Shown here piece after piece: positions 17,187 through 27,192 of a DNA stretch of 64,000 nt. The position numbers were made by a program, and so were the translations under genes. The notes beneath the pieces were generated by a model. That model was not told where the DNA came from and did not search any database. It was given only the letters and a program-made list of their open reading frames with translations. This stretch comes from Gammaproteobacteria bacterium. Its GTDB lineage: Bacteria > Pseudomonadota > Gammaproteobacteria > Pseudomonadales > Azotimanducaceae. The stretch is taken from NCBI GenBank assembly GCA_026707945.1, contig JAPOVV010000041.1:62001-126000 (forward strand), in the 5' to 3' direction. The first letter of the stretch is position 1; each line of letters begins with the position of its first letter.

Positions 17187-18665
17187 TCAATTCAGAATGT
17201 TGAGTTCTTTACCGCCTTTAACGTAAACAGACCGACCGCAGAATTCTTCAGTCGTCATTGCTTGAACGAGTTCGAGATCGGTGGTATTGACCCAAGTACG
17301 TTCGTTGCCGGTTGTTCGACACGCCACATGTCCTATCGAGGGTTGGAAGCCATCGTACATCACCGTGTATGACTCGATGTTTGCCGGTCCATCGTAGTTA
17401 CTAAGGCATTTTCGCGAGGGAAGTGCATCAATCTGTGACTGCACATCGTCCGCAGTGAACGGTCGATTTGGGGGTTCTTTTCCGTACGTTCCATGAACGT
17501 GTTTGTAGATGTTTCCTCCGTTCGCCGTAACGAGCGCTTTGCCACCAGGATGATCGCGCAACAGTTCGACGGTTCGCGCGATACTGTGCATGACATAGTT
17601 ATTGAGAGGCCCGCCCCCAAACGTCAACCCGCCCGTAACGGTCAAATCGCGTTCCTCCGATAAACCGTACTCTTTAGCTGCGACCTGTACTGCGGACGGG
17701 AAACAGCTGTATAGGTCGACATAGTCCAAAGTGTCGGCAGTCACATCTGAGTGATCAAGCAGACATGCGGCGACCGCTCGTATTCCTGGAGATGTATCGA
17801 ATTCATCTCGCACGGATGCAGAGAAGTGGTCGTAGCCTTTTACACCCGCAAGTGGGTAAACCCATTTGGACTCTGGAATTCCAAGCTTCCGAGCTTTTCC
17901 AACGGAGGACATGATCAACGCAGCACCCATGTTGACGGACATGTTGGCATTCATAAATTTGGTGTAGGGGAAACTTATCGGACGGTTGCTGTCACTCGGC
18001 GTACGGATCTCCTCAGCTGTCATGTCCGTTTGAACCCACGCGTTGGGGTTTCGCAATCCGACATCGTTAAACCGAGACCACAGTCCAGAGACTCGCTCTA
18101 AGTGCTCACTAATGGATTCGCCTCGCGAAAAACGAATGCGATTGTCGTACATTGGATAGACTTGGATCGCTCGTTGAATGCCCTTCGCGACTTCAAACTC
18201 GTGGTGTTCCGGCTGTTGCTCGGCGCCGATGATTCGATCGTATTTCCCCGGAGCCTCAGTTTGTTCTAGCTGCACGCCTTGCTTACGTGCTTTGGTCGAA
18301 CTATTACCGTTTTCAGCGCCAGTAATCAGCACTAAGTCAAGATCGCCGTCGCGTATCTCACAAGCTGTCACGTTGATTACAGCTTGGTTCTGGTTTCCCC
18401 CGATGAGTGTGCCGACAGTCTCGAAGTTAGTCGCCCCTAATCGCTCGCCGATGAGTTTCGCAGGATTCTCATAGTTCCACATGCCTCGGACTACACGGAC
18501 TGACTGGACCTGACTTAAGAAAGAACCTGCGTCGGCATCCGTCTCCGCAAGCCGAACGGCCTGCAACATCATTTCCAGCGGTTCAAGCGCTTCGCTGAGG
18601 TCGTGGATGCGGTTGAGCACCTGTCCTACGCCGACCAGGATTGGCGTGTTCGCTGAAAAGTTCAC
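17187..18665 (-). CDS. Thiolase-fold protein, acetyl-CoA acetyltransferase/SCP2-thiolase-like
   Basis: 492 residues. The thiolase fold is shown by PILVGVGQV, the N-terminal half ending DLDLVLITGAE, and the C-terminal half with DYVDLYSCFPSAVQVAAKEYGL, GGLTFGGGPLNNYVMHSIA and VTANGG. By counting along the alpha-helix after it, the position of the nucleophilic Cys in active thiolases falls in GGNQNQA, so the Cys seems to be Gly. A C-terminal ~80-residue extension follows residue 400. Such proteins may still bind CoA esters but act differently. The gene is divergent from the MCC-type carboxyltransferase, hinting at acyl-CoA catabolism. Confidence 0.82.
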   Translation of the reverse strand: MNFSANTPILVGVGQVLNRIHDLSEALEPLEMMLQAVRLAETDADAGSFLSQVQSVRVVRGMWNYENPAKLIGERLGATNFETVGTLIGGNQNQAVINVTACEIRDGDLDLVLITGAENGNSSTKARKQGVQLEQTEAPGKYDRIIGAEQQPEHHEFEVAKGIQRAIQVYPMYDNRIRFSRGESISEHLERVSGLWSRFNDVGLRNPNAWVQTDMTAEEIRTPSDSNRPISFPYTKFMNANMSVNMGAALIMSSVGKARKLGIPESKWVYPLAGVKGYDHFSASVRDEFDTSPGIRAVAACLLDHSDVTADTLDYVDLYSCFPSAVQVAAKEYGLSEERDLTVTGGLTFGGGPLNNYVMHSIARTVELLRDHPGGKALVTANGGNIYKHVHGTYGKEPPNRPFTADDVQSQIDALPSRKCLSNYDGPANIESYTVMYDGFQPSIGHVACRTTGNERTWVNTTDLELVQAMTTEEFCGRSVYVKGGKELNILN

Positions 18666-18836
18666 TTAATCAATTGTTTTATGCGACGCATATTTTCAAC
18701 GGCGGTTCCCGTCGAATTAGTTGAATCGCGTATATTCTGCCTCAGTTGAATGGTTCGTCCATGTGTGTTATGGGACATCGTCAAACGAATCAGGAGGCTT
18801 AGGTAGAAAATTGCGGGAACGCCGTGGGTTCTTTCC

Positions 18837-20444
18837 ATGATTCTCAAATCTGCAATAAAAACATCTGATTCAGGATTTCAGTCAAACCGTGACGCGTATC
18901 TTGCCTCGATCGAGGATCTCGACGCACGGCAATCGGAAATCTCTCTCGGGGGCGATGAGCGATCAAGAAACCGGCATGTAAGTCGCGGCAAATTGCTGCC
19001 CCGGGAGCGCGTTAAACGGCTTCTTGATCCTGGGACGCCTTTTTTGGAGTTTTCCGCGTTTGCAGCGTACGGCATGTATGGCGAGAGCGTTCCAGCTGCG
19101 AGTCTGATTACTGGCATTGGTATCGTCGAAGGTAAGGAATGCGTCGTTGTTGCGAACGACGCGACGGTTAAAGGAGGTACCTACTATCCGATCACCGTGA
19201 AGAAGCATCTGCGCGCTCAGGAGATCGCGCTTGAAAATGGTTTACCTTGTGTCTATTTAGTGGATTCCGGCGGAGCCTTTTTACCGCTGCAATCTGACGT
19301 TTTTCCTGACAAACAGCACTTCGGCAGAATCTTCTACAACCAAGCCACGATGTCTTCTAAGGGGATTCCACAAATCGCGGTCGTCATGGGATCATGTACC
19401 GCAGGCGGTGCGTATGTGCCGGCAATGTGTGATCAGGCGATCATCGTCCGCGGCCAGGGAACGATCTTTCTGGGAGGTCCACCGCTGGTAAAAGCGGCAA
19501 CCGGAGAAGAGATTGATGCGGAATCACTCGGTGGCGGTGAGGTACACTCTCGGCATTCAGGTGTTACGGACTATCTGGCTAACGACGACGAACACGCACT
19601 GGCGATCGCTCGAGCAGCCATTGTCGACTCAAACCTGACCTACGAAAGTACGGTTGACTTCGCGACCCCTCAAGATCCGATTTACGATCCGGCCGAAATT
19701 TACGGCATTCTTCCACAGAACAATCGAAGACCGTACGACGTTCACGAGCTCATTGCACGACTAGTAGACGGTTCTGAGTTCAGCTCCTTTAAACCCTTGT
19801 ACGGCGAAACCTTGGTGTGCGGGTTCGCACGAATTCATGGTTTTCCGGTTGCGATCCTGGCGAACAACGGTGTTCTGTTTTCGGAGTCCGCTTTGAAGGC
19901 GGCACATTTCATTCAATTAGCGGATCGCCGGGGAACTCCTCTGTTGTTCCTTCAGAACATCAGTGGTTTCATGGTCGGTCAGAAATATGAGAACGAAGGT
20001 ATCGCCAAGGACGGTGCCAAGATGGTCACGGCGGTCGCATGTGCGAGCGTGCCAAAACTGACCGTAATTGTTGGGGGTTCGTTCGGTGCGGGAAACTACG
20101 CCATGTGTGGAAGGGCATACGGGGCACGCATGCTCTGGACTTGGCCAAACGCACGCGTGTCAGTCATGGGCGGTGAACAAGCCGCACATGTATTGGCAAC
20201 CGTCCGAGAGGACAGCCTTGCAGCGCGCGGTGCGGCATGGGCAGATGACGAGAAGGCTGCCTTTATGAATGAAATTCGCGACCAATACGAAGCTGAGGGA
20301 CACCCTTACTTTGCGAGCGCAAGGCTATGGGACGACGGTATTCTTGATCCTTGTGACACACGCCAGGCACTTTCGATGGCTTTAGCCGTCGTCACAAGGC
20401 GACTGCGCCAGTACAACAACCAATTCGGTATCTTTCGAATGTAG
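18837..20444 (+). CDS. mccB: Acyl-CoA carboxylase carboxyltransferase subunit, methylcrotonyl-CoA carboxylase beta type
   Basis: 535 residues, the usual MCC-beta length. It transfers CO2 from biotin to an acyl-CoA. N-terminal crotonase-like half: [17 protein letters not shown], PYxx-type [44 protein letters not shown] and [17 protein letters not shown]-terminal half: [55 protein letters not shown] and [16 protein letters not shown] and the [10 protein letters not shown] stretch favour MCC over propionyl-CoA carboxylase. The biotin subunit and the other leucine-catabolism genes are not beside it, so it must pair with a partner elsewhere. Confidence 0.9.
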   Translation: MILKSAIKTSDSGFQSNRDAYLASIEDLDARQSEISLGGDERSRNRHVSRGKLLPRERVKRLLDPGTPFLEFSAFAAYGMYGESVPAASLITGIGIVEGKECVVVANDATVKGGTYYPITVKKHLRAQEIALENGLPCVYLVDSGGAFLPLQSDVFPDKQHFGRIFYNQATMSSKGIPQIAVVMGSCTAGGAYVPAMCDQAIIVRGQGTIFLGGPPLVKAATGEEIDAESLGGGEVHSRHSGVTDYLANDDEHALAIARAAIVDSNLTYESTVDFATPQDPIYDPAEIYGILPQNNRRPYDVHELIARLVDGSEFSSFKPLYGETLVCGFARIHGFPVAILANNGVLFSESALKAAHFIQLADRRGTPLLFLQNISGFMVGQKYENEGIAKDGAKMVTAVACASVPKLTVIVGGSFGAGNYAMCGRAYGARMLWTWPNARVSVMGGEQAAHVLATVREDSLAARGAAWADDEKAAFMNEIRDQYEAEGHPYFASARLWDDGILDPCDTRQALSMALAVVTRRLRQYNNQFGIFRM

Positions 20445-20450
20445 CTGAAC

Positions 20451-20921
20451 TCAGAGCGATTGCAACGGCAGCTCCGTCGTGTATTTCACTTGCTGGAGCG
20501 CGATGGTCGAGTTGAGGTTGCCGATCTCTGGTAGGTGGATGAGTGTACGCTTTAGCAACGTGTCGTACGCGCTAACGTCATGGACAATCACTCTCAAAAG
20601 AAAATCTGCTTGTCCCGATACTGAATAACATTCGACGATCTCAGGAATGTCATTGACTGCGTTCTCAAAGCGTGTCAGCGCATTCGATTGATGTCGATTA
20701 AGTGTGACGAACACGAACACGTTGACATTTAATTCAAGTTTTTCAGGATCGAGCAAAGTAACCCGCTTACTAATAAACCCTTTTTCTTCAAGTCGTCGAA
20801 CGCGGCGCCAGCATGGTGTATGCGACAGTCCGACCATGGAGCCAAGCTCCTGCATCGTGATCGTTGCGTTGCGTTGAAGGATCTCAAGTAATCGTTCGTC
20901 AGTCTGGTCTAACTCGCTCAT
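20451..20921 (-). CDS. Lrp/AsnC-family transcriptional regulator
   Basis: 156 residues. The N-terminal winged HTH spans LDQTDERLLEILQRNATITMQELG through SHTPCWRRVRRLEEKGFI (about 3-55). The C-terminal RAM ligand-binding domain includes VECYSVSGQADFLLRVIVHD (about 95-115). Family members sense amino acids and often control the adjacent divergent gene. Here the start faces the 2-oxoacid:ferredoxin-type gene across 135 bp, so it likely regulates that enzyme and itself. It ends 6 bp from the convergent MCC-type gene. Confidence 0.93.
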   Translation of the reverse strand: MSELDQTDERLLEILQRNATITMQELGSMVGLSHTPCWRRVRRLEEKGFISKRVTLLDPEKLELNVNVFVFVTLNRHQSNALTRFENAVNDIPEIVECYSVSGQADFLLRVIVHDVSAYDTLLKRTLIHLPEIGNLNSTIALQQVKYTTELPLQSL

Positions 20922-21056
20922 AAAACACAGTCCTATAATTACGTTGATTAGAGGATAAATATACTACATATACCCTTAATAATCAAAAAATAGTTAAGTT
21001 AGTGTGGTAATAAAACAATATCATTTACTTGATATGCGAATGTTCTATCGAGTGTT
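20922..21056. promoter_or_regulatory. AT-rich divergent promoter region, probable Lrp-type operator
   Basis: This 135-bp gap between the Lrp gene (-) and the large oxidoreductase (+) is far richer in A and T than its surroundings (for example AGGATAAATATACTACATAT and AATCAAAAAATAGTTAAG). Lrp-type proteins bind degenerate AT-rich sites, so this is the likely operator. I cannot assign exact sites. Confidence 0.45.
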
Positions 21057-24000
21057 ATGAGCGACACGATTTCACGACTTGAGCGGATTACGCTGTCGCA
21101 GAAATACGCACTCGACGAGACGGATCTGTGGCTTACGGGTACACAGGCTGTCGTTCGGTTACTACTCGAGCAAAGTGAGCTCGACAGGAATAGAAAACGC
21201 AACACAGCAGGTTACGTTACCGGATATCGCGGCTCCCCTCTCGCGGGATTAGATTTGGAGTTCGCGCGCGCGCAAAGACAGATCCAGTCGGCAAACGTTA
21301 TATGCCATGCCGCCATCAACGAGGACCTTGCAGCAACCGCAGCATGGGGTTCGCAACAGGTCGGATTGTTCCCCGGAAAGCAGTATGACGGCGTCTATAG
21401 TCTGTGGTACGGAAAATCGCCCGGGCTGGATCGGTCGGCGGATGCGATCCGCCACGCGAATATGGCGGGTACGGCGCCACTTGGAGGCGTACTTGCGGTC
21501 GTTGGTGATGATCCCGACTGTAAGTCCTCCACCTTACCAAGTGACAGTGCAGGTTTACTCCGTGATCTACAAATCCCGATCCTGGACCCGACGGATGTTA
21601 GCGAGCTAGTCGAATTCGGTTTGTATGGATGGGCGTTATCGCGATTTAGTGGTTGCTGGGTGGCAATGCTTGCGCAAACGTCGGTGATGGACAGCTCGGC
21701 GACGATCCACTGTCAAGAACGCAGGAAGCCTGTGTTTCCGCGATTGGATTTCGACCCTCATATTCGGCTCATGGATACGCCGCACGATCAAGAACGGCGC
21801 ATGGTACAGAAACTGGGGCTCGCTCATGAATTCATTCGTAGCAATCCGATCAACCATGTGATTGTGAATCCCGCAAGTCCCGCTCTTGCAATCGTGACAA
21901 CAGGAAAGAGCTATACGAATATCCGGCAAGCCTTGCGCCTACTCGGACTGAATTCCAACGATGAGCTTCGCGAAGCGGGAATCCGCTTAATCAAACTGGG
22001 TTTGATCTGGCCGACCGATCGGCAGTGGCTACGTAGTCAGGTCGAAGATGCTCGTGCAGCGCTGGTCGTTGAGTCGAAGAGCGCATTCTTGGAGACGGAA
22101 CTTAAATCAGCGCTCTATGGATATACGCACATCCCGATTCTCGGTAAAGAAGACCTTGAAGGCTCCCCATTACTAACACCTTTCGGTGAGTTACAGGTTG
22201 ATTCGATGATCGATGCGCTTGTCAGAATCGGACCAAAGCTGAGTCTTAATCTACCGCATATTGACGAATACGCACGACGAGACAGTGAGACTGTACATAC
22301 GTTGGCATCTATGAATGCGAAACGTAAGCCGCTGTTTTGTCCAGGGTGCCCTCATAGTGGCTCAACCAAATTACCTGACGGAAGTCGTGCTTTTGCAGGT
22401 ATTGGTTGTCATTACATGGCACAGTGGATGCATCGTGAAACGTATTTGTTTACGCACATGGGCGGCGAAGGTGCGAACTGGATCGGCCAAGCGCCTTTCA
22501 CCGACACAAATCACGTCTTCGTTAATTTGGGTGATGGCACCTATTCCCACTCAGGCTTATTAGCAATTCGAGCATCGGTAGCGGCTAAAGTAAATGTCAC
22601 GTACAAGATCCTCTTCAATGACGCCGTCGCGATGACCGGTGGACAATCCGTCGAGGGCAACCTCTCCGTCGCGGACATTGTCGCTCAGGTGAAAGCTGAA
22701 GGGGTTCGTGATGTGCAGGTCGTTGCGGAAGACGTAAGGGCACATCGAGGCGCCGACTATCCGGTCTCCGCACGAAACCAGCTAAATCTCGTGCAACGTC
22801 GCCTACGTGCGATTGAAGGTTGTACGGTATTGATCGTTGACCATGCTTGCGCGAACGAGAAACGTCGTAAACGGAAGCGTGGACTTGCGCCGCCACCTCA
22901 GCGATACGTGATGATCAATGAAGACGTCTGTGAGGGGTGCGGGGATTGCGTTGCTAAATCCGGGTGTTCGGCGATTAAAACGGTGCAAACAGAATTTGGT
23001 GAAAAGCGACAAATCGAGCAGGCTCATTGCATCCAAGACCTCGCGTGCGTTGAGGGTTATTGCCCCGCATTCGTCGAGATCAAAGGTTCGCCTCGAAATC
23101 GCTTGAAATACGTAAAACCCGACACACGCATTCCAGCGGAAGCTGATACACCTTCTGAGGCGAATATCTTGATTGCGGGCGTTGGTGGAACGGGTGTTAT
23201 CACTTTGAGCCAAGTGATTGCGGTAGCCGCACATCTTGATAACAAACAAGCCAGCACGCTGGACATGACGGGATTAGCTCAGAAAGGCGGTGCAGTCATC
23301 TCGCATATCCGTATCGGCGTTGATCATGTGTGGCGAACCAGACTTGCACAAGAGGAGGCCGACGTTTTAATTGCGGCGGATCCGGTAACGGCAACAAGTC
23401 AGGAGGTTGCGCCGCTTCTATCGCAAGAACGGACTCGAGCTGTCGTTAACGAAGTTCTTTCGCCGTCGCATCTTTCTGTAGTTGACGCCGAGAGGGACCA
23501 CGGTGTAGAAAACGTACTTGATGAGTTGACGCGTTGGGTTCTTGAGACGACGACGATCGATGCTATGGCGGCAGCAGACGAATTCGCTGGTACGGGTACT
23601 GTGGCGAATTCCGTTCTTCTCGGTCTCGCATATCAACGTGGACTCTTACCTCTTAGCTTGGCAAGTCTTCGGCGTGCCATTGAGTTAAACGGCGTTGCGG
23701 TCAACGCGAACCTTGCCGCATTCGATGCGGGTCGACGAAGAGCGGAACAGTCGAAGCGACCCCTCGAAACCGGTCGAATACCGGATCAGAGTTTCGAGAG
23801 CCTCGACGAATTCATCGAAAGGCGCGTGAAGCGGCTAAATATCTATCAGAACTCTGACTATGCTGCAGCGTATCTAAAGTGGGTAAAGCGCGTAAGAATT
23901 GCTGACGTTGGTGTAGCAAACGGTGAGCTTTTGGTGACGCGCATGGTTGCCGACGTACTCTTCCATTACATGGCCATTAAAGATGAATACGAAGTAGCCA

Positions 24001-24449
24001 GACTACTTACCGAAGATGGTTTCAAGCAGCATGTTGCGGAACGATTTGACAATGCAGAAATCAGCTACGCGTTCGCACCGACTTGGTTACGCCAACCATC
24101 CAAGAATAAGCGCCGTATTGGTTCGTGGGTTAGTCCTATTCTGAAGATCATTGCATCTCTTCGCATGTTACGGGGGACGTTTTTAGACCCGTTTCGCTTT
24201 AGCGAGGAACGCAAACTTGATCGATGGTTACTAGAACGATTGACTAGTGATGTTGAGCACGTCTTGGGCAAATTGAACGAGAGGAACTACGAAACGGCAG
24301 TGGAGCTACTCGCGGCGTATCGAAAAGTCAAGGGATTCGGGCACGTTCGTCAAGCGAATTGGCAACGAGTAGAAAGCGACATCGCTTCCTTTCGAAATCA
24401 GCTGATCGAACCTTCGCAACCTAGGCTACTTGCATCCGATCACGCTTGA
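21057..24449 (+). CDS. Fused indolepyruvate/2-oxoacid:ferredoxin oxidoreductase family protein
   Basis: 1130 residues combining the IorA and IorB parts in one chain. N-terminal pyrimidine/CoA-type domains: GYVTGYRGSPLAGLD, AINEDLAATAAWGSQQ, GDDPDCKSSTLPSDS. The TPP domain has FCPGCPHSGST, GEGANWIGQAPF, NLGDGTYSHSG and NDAVAMTGGQSVEG (Mg/TPP motif GDG...ND). A 4Fe-4S region near residue 622 has CEGCGDCVAKSGC, with CIQDLACVEGYCP after it. The gamma-like domain begins at NILIAGVGGTGVI with TLDMTGLAQKGGAVISHIR. It oxidatively decarboxylates aryl- or branched-chain 2-oxoacids to acyl-CoA, reducing ferredoxin, in amino-acid catabolism. The divergent Lrp gene supports that role. Confidence 0.9.
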   Translation: MSDTISRLERITLSQKYALDETDLWLTGTQAVVRLLLEQSELDRNRKRNTAGYVTGYRGSPLAGLDLEFARAQRQIQSANVICHAAINEDLAATAAWGSQQVGLFPGKQYDGVYSLWYGKSPGLDRSADAIRHANMAGTAPLGGVLAVVGDDPDCKSSTLPSDSAGLLRDLQIPILDPTDVSELVEFGLYGWALSRFSGCWVAMLAQTSVMDSSATIHCQERRKPVFPRLDFDPHIRLMDTPHDQERRMVQKLGLAHEFIRSNPINHVIVNPASPALAIVTTGKSYTNIRQALRLLGLNSNDELREAGIRLIKLGLIWPTDRQWLRSQVEDARAALVVESKSAFLETELKSALYGYTHIPILGKEDLEGSPLLTPFGELQVDSMIDALVRIGPKLSLNLPHIDEYARRDSETVHTLASMNAKRKPLFCPGCPHSGSTKLPDGSRAFAGIGCHYMAQWMHRETYLFTHMGGEGANWIGQAPFTDTNHVFVNLGDGTYSHSGLLAIRASVAAKVNVTYKILFNDAVAMTGGQSVEGNLSVADIVAQVKAEGVRDVQVVAEDVRAHRGADYPVSARNQLNLVQRRLRAIEGCTVLIVDHACANEKRRKRKRGLAPPPQRYVMINEDVCEGCGDCVAKSGCSAIKTVQTEFGEKRQIEQAHCIQDLACVEGYCPAFVEIKGSPRNRLKYVKPDTRIPAEADTPSEANILIAGVGGTGVITLSQVIAVAAHLDNKQASTLDMTGLAQKGGAVISHIRIGVDHVWRTRLAQEEADVLIAADPVTATSQEVAPLLSQERTRAVVNEVLSPSHLSVVDAERDHGVENVLDELTRWVLETTTIDAMAAADEFAGTGTVANSVLLGLAYQRGLLPLSLASLRRAIELNGVAVNANLAAFDAGRRRAEQSKRPLETGRIPDQSFESLDEFIERRVKRLNIYQNSDYAAAYLKWVKRVRIADVGVANGELLVTRMVADVLFHYMAIKDEYEVARLLTEDGFKQHVAERFDNAEISYAFAPTWLRQPSKNKRRIGSWVSPILKIIASLRMLRGTFLDPFRFSEERKLDRWLLERLTSDVEHVLGKLNERNYETAVELLAAYRKVKGFGHVRQANWQRVESDIASFRNQLIEPSQPRLLASDHA

Positions 24450-24471
24450 CCCGCTGGCGAGATTCCAGTGC

Positions 24472-25509
24472 TCATGTGCGTTCGATCTCGGCTTCATGAC
24501 TTAGGTACTCGCTGACGGCTTGTGCATCGCCCCTAAATACGACCCGATCAAGCTTTCGATTCAGTTGATATTCATACATCGGGTCGTAGTACCAATTGAA
24601 CAAGCTCGCGATCCAGTTTAAATGTAGCGACTCCGATCCTTGGTTAATCGCCCGTTCTTGCTGACTCTTTACGACTTCGTAGCGCTCTTGACCAAGACGC
24701 TTGCGGATACGTCCTAACGCATTAACCAAATTCGGCGCGTCCGTGCTTCGAACGTAGTACTCGTATGTGAGCTGAACTCGCGCGTCGAACGAGGCTTCCA
24801 ATACAACGATTGGCGAGCATTGCATCGCCTCGTACAACTGGCTTGGAATTGCCAATCGGCCAATCGTGCGACTTTCGTCTTCGACTAGGCAGGTACCTAG
24901 GTGTACGGTTTGGAGCAAACGTTGAGCAAGCGCTAGCTCGAAAGAGATTGGCGTCGGTTGAGGGATATTGAGCTGTCCGAACGCAGATCCACGATGTTGC
25001 GCGATAGCCTCCAGATCGACTGATTCGCGATACGTATTCAGAAATTGAGTCTTTCCAACACCGGTGGATCCTGCGATCACAAGCCACTTTCTTGATTTCA
25101 CTTGCTCAAATACGTCCAAACTGCACTTCCGAATCGCTTTGAAACCTCCGGCGATTCGAGGTACTTCAATACCTACCTCGTTCAACCATTGTTGCGCGAT
25201 TTCGGAGCGTTGACCTCCGCGCCAGCAGGTCAGAAGTGCATTTGGTCTAGCGTTAAGAAAGCGGGACCATAAATTGACACGGTGGTCCTTTTCACGACCA
25301 TTGACGAGAGAAAAGCCAAGGTCGAGCGCCGCTGCGTTTCCCCGTTCTCTATAAGCAATACCTACTCTCGCCCGTTCGTTGTCGTTAAGAATTGGGAGAT
25401 TAGTCGAATTCGGAATGCACCCTCGCTCGAATTCGGTCGGGGCGCGAACGTCAAGAACGGGTAAGTTCTCTCTGAGGATCGTGTCGTAGTCGGAACGTGC
25501 TACAACCAA
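24472..25509 (-). CDS. selU: tRNA 2-selenouridine synthase
   Basis: 345 residues. It replaces the sulfur of 2-thiouridine at the tRNA wobble base by selenium, via a geranylated intermediate. The N-terminal rhodanese domain has VLDVRAPTEFERG and the catalytic Cys95 in LLTCWRGGQRS. The P-loop GSTGVGKT is at 147-154, followed by QHRGSAFGQL and VEDESRTIGRLAIPS, both specific to SelU/MnmH. Its ATG directly abuts the stop of the lipoprotein gene upstream (no gap), so the two are co-transcribed. Its presence implies selenophosphate supply (SelD) elsewhere in the genome. Confidence 0.94.
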   Translation of the reverse strand: MVVARSDYDTILRENLPVLDVRAPTEFERGCIPNSTNLPILNDNERARVGIAYRERGNAAALDLGFSLVNGREKDHRVNLWSRFLNARPNALLTCWRGGQRSEIAQQWLNEVGIEVPRIAGGFKAIRKCSLDVFEQVKSRKWLVIAGSTGVGKTQFLNTYRESVDLEAIAQHRGSAFGQLNIPQPTPISFELALAQRLLQTVHLGTCLVEDESRTIGRLAIPSQLYEAMQCSPIVVLEASFDARVQLTYEYYVRSTDAPNLVNALGRIRKRLGQERYEVVKSQQERAINQGSESLHLNWIASLFNWYYDPMYEYQLNRKLDRVVFRGDAQAVSEYLSHEAEIERT

Positions 25510-27129
25510 TCAAGGTACCTTTTCGGTCAGTGCCTTTTGATCGCGGTAGTTCTGAAGGTGCAACTCAAGCAAGTCCTTATCTTCGCTTTGGGTCTGTTCG
25601 GCAATCGCGACCGCTTCTTCTTGAAGTTCGATGGCACGTCGAAAGTCGCCAGTCGCCGCATATGCGGCCGCCCAGGTGTCGATGAATGCCGCACTTGTGC
25701 GGGCTTGCGCGTTGTTTGACATCAACGTATCCATGTACCTGACCGCAAGAGATGGATTGCGCAAGCGTTTGAGATGTGTGGTCGCGAGTACCCATGCGAC
25801 TTCATTTACGTTTTGACCGTCCGTCGGTTCGATCTCGACGCTGCGTCGGTACCAGCGGCGGGCTTGTCGGATGCTCACTTTCTCATTGAAGAGTCCTTTC
25901 GCATGGATCGTCGCAAGCAGGACCATTGCGTCTTGATTTTTGTCGTGCGCGAGTTGCGCGATCCAATCAAATGCTGTTGAACTTAGCTGCTGCTCGTGAG
26001 GTGGATGGACTACAACACGAACATATGCAAGGCGGTGTCGATGATTGCCAAGCTCTGCAGCCTGCCTGAGGTACTGGATCGCATCGTCTGGTGCCTGACG
26101 CAGCAACAGCGCACCTAGCGTTGATGCTGCGTCGACGTTGTTCTTTTCCGCAGCTAACTCGAGTAGCTCGAGCCCCTCTCGGCGTTCTGGCGCGCCAAAT
26201 ATCCCCTGTAGATAGAGCCTGCCGAGACTAACGTGAGCATCGGTGTAGCCAAGTTGAATTGCGCGTTCGTAGCGCGATTTCACTCGATCCCAGTCAATGC
26301 CTCGTTCCCGTCGTGCGACTTCGTAATTCGCGAGGAAATAAGAAGGGAGAGCGTTCGGCGTGTTGCTTGCATTGCGTAGCCAATTACGCCCCGTCGCGAT
26401 GATTTGGTCTTTTTCTTCAGGGTTGGAATCGGCGTTTTCGAGAAGATAAATGCCGTACGCGACCTGAGCCGAATTGTCTTGTAGTTGCGCTAACTCACGT
26501 ATGACATCGACGGGTTGGGCGTTTCCTGGGTCGGCTGTTAGTTCGCGCCATCGTTCATAGGACCTAATTTCGAAATAGAGCTTCTCGATTTCGCCGGTAG
26601 TCTTTCGCGCCAATACATAAGCAACTAGCGGGTAATCTTCGTTTTCACCGTACATCGACCCGATAACCGCATCCCCACGCTCAAGCACAAACGCATGGGC
26701 ATCCTCGAGTGTCAATGCCCTAAAAGGTCTTGCTAGGGAGCCAGATCGACCATAGGTTGCGTAGTTCTTGATCCGCTCGACCCAGGCCGCGTGCGTCGCG
26801 GCGGCATCTTCGTCTAACGGTTTGTAAAACTTCTGCAGTACGAGATGTCCGATGAGACTTGCATCGTGTTTCCCGATTAGCGCAGAACCCAACGGACCGA
26901 GTCGAAGCGATTCTGTGCTAAAAAGAACCGATACTTCCTCGGAATAGGTTCGCATATCTTTCAGCCTCGAAAGCGCATCCGGTAGAGCAAGAAATTCATC
27001 TTGCCGTTGCTGGACGGTTTCGAAATCTTCGATTTGAGCAGGAAGCTCAAGCTGAGACGGTGAGAGACTTGCGCATCCGTAAATTAACGTAGCCAGTAAA
27101 GGCGCAAGTAGTCGTATTTCTAGGCGCAT
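25510..27129 (-). CDS. Sel1/TPR-repeat lipoprotein
   Basis: 539 residues. The signal ends in a lipobox, LIYGCAS (Cys about residue 19), so it should be anchored to a membrane in the periplasm. The C-terminal two thirds are helical repeats with Sel1-like units: YTDAHVSLGRLYLQGIFGAPERREGLELLELAAEKN, shown here by its GRLYLQGIFG core, then AASTLGALLLRQAP and MVLLATIHAKGLF. TPR-like units end the protein (YAATGDFRRAIELQEEAVAIAEQ). The N-terminal ~190 residues are unrecognised. It probably scaffolds protein contacts. Co-transcription with selU looks positional rather than functional. Confidence 0.75.
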   Translation of the reverse strand: MRLEIRLLAPLLATLIYGCASLSPSQLELPAQIEDFETVQQRQDEFLALPDALSRLKDMRTYSEEVSVLFSTESLRLGPLGSALIGKHDASLIGHLVLQKFYKPLDEDAAATHAAWVERIKNYATYGRSGSLARPFRALTLEDAHAFVLERGDAVIGSMYGENEDYPLVAYVLARKTTGEIEKLYFEIRSYERWRELTADPGNAQPVDVIRELAQLQDNSAQVAYGIYLLENADSNPEEKDQIIATGRNWLRNASNTPNALPSYFLANYEVARRERGIDWDRVKSRYERAIQLGYTDAHVSLGRLYLQGIFGAPERREGLELLELAAEKNNVDAASTLGALLLRQAPDDAIQYLRQAAELGNHRHRLAYVRVVVHPPHEQQLSSTAFDWIAQLAHDKNQDAMVLLATIHAKGLFNEKVSIRQARRWYRRSVEIEPTDGQNVNEVAWVLATTHLKRLRNPSLAVRYMDTLMSNNAQARTSAAFIDTWAAAYAATGDFRRAIELQEEAVAIAEQTQSEDKDLLELHLQNYRDQKALTEKVP

Positions 27130-27192
27130 AGAGGTTCGCGAGGCCGCCTAAAATTATAGAATCAAGACTCAATTGGATGGTAAGGCGGCCCC

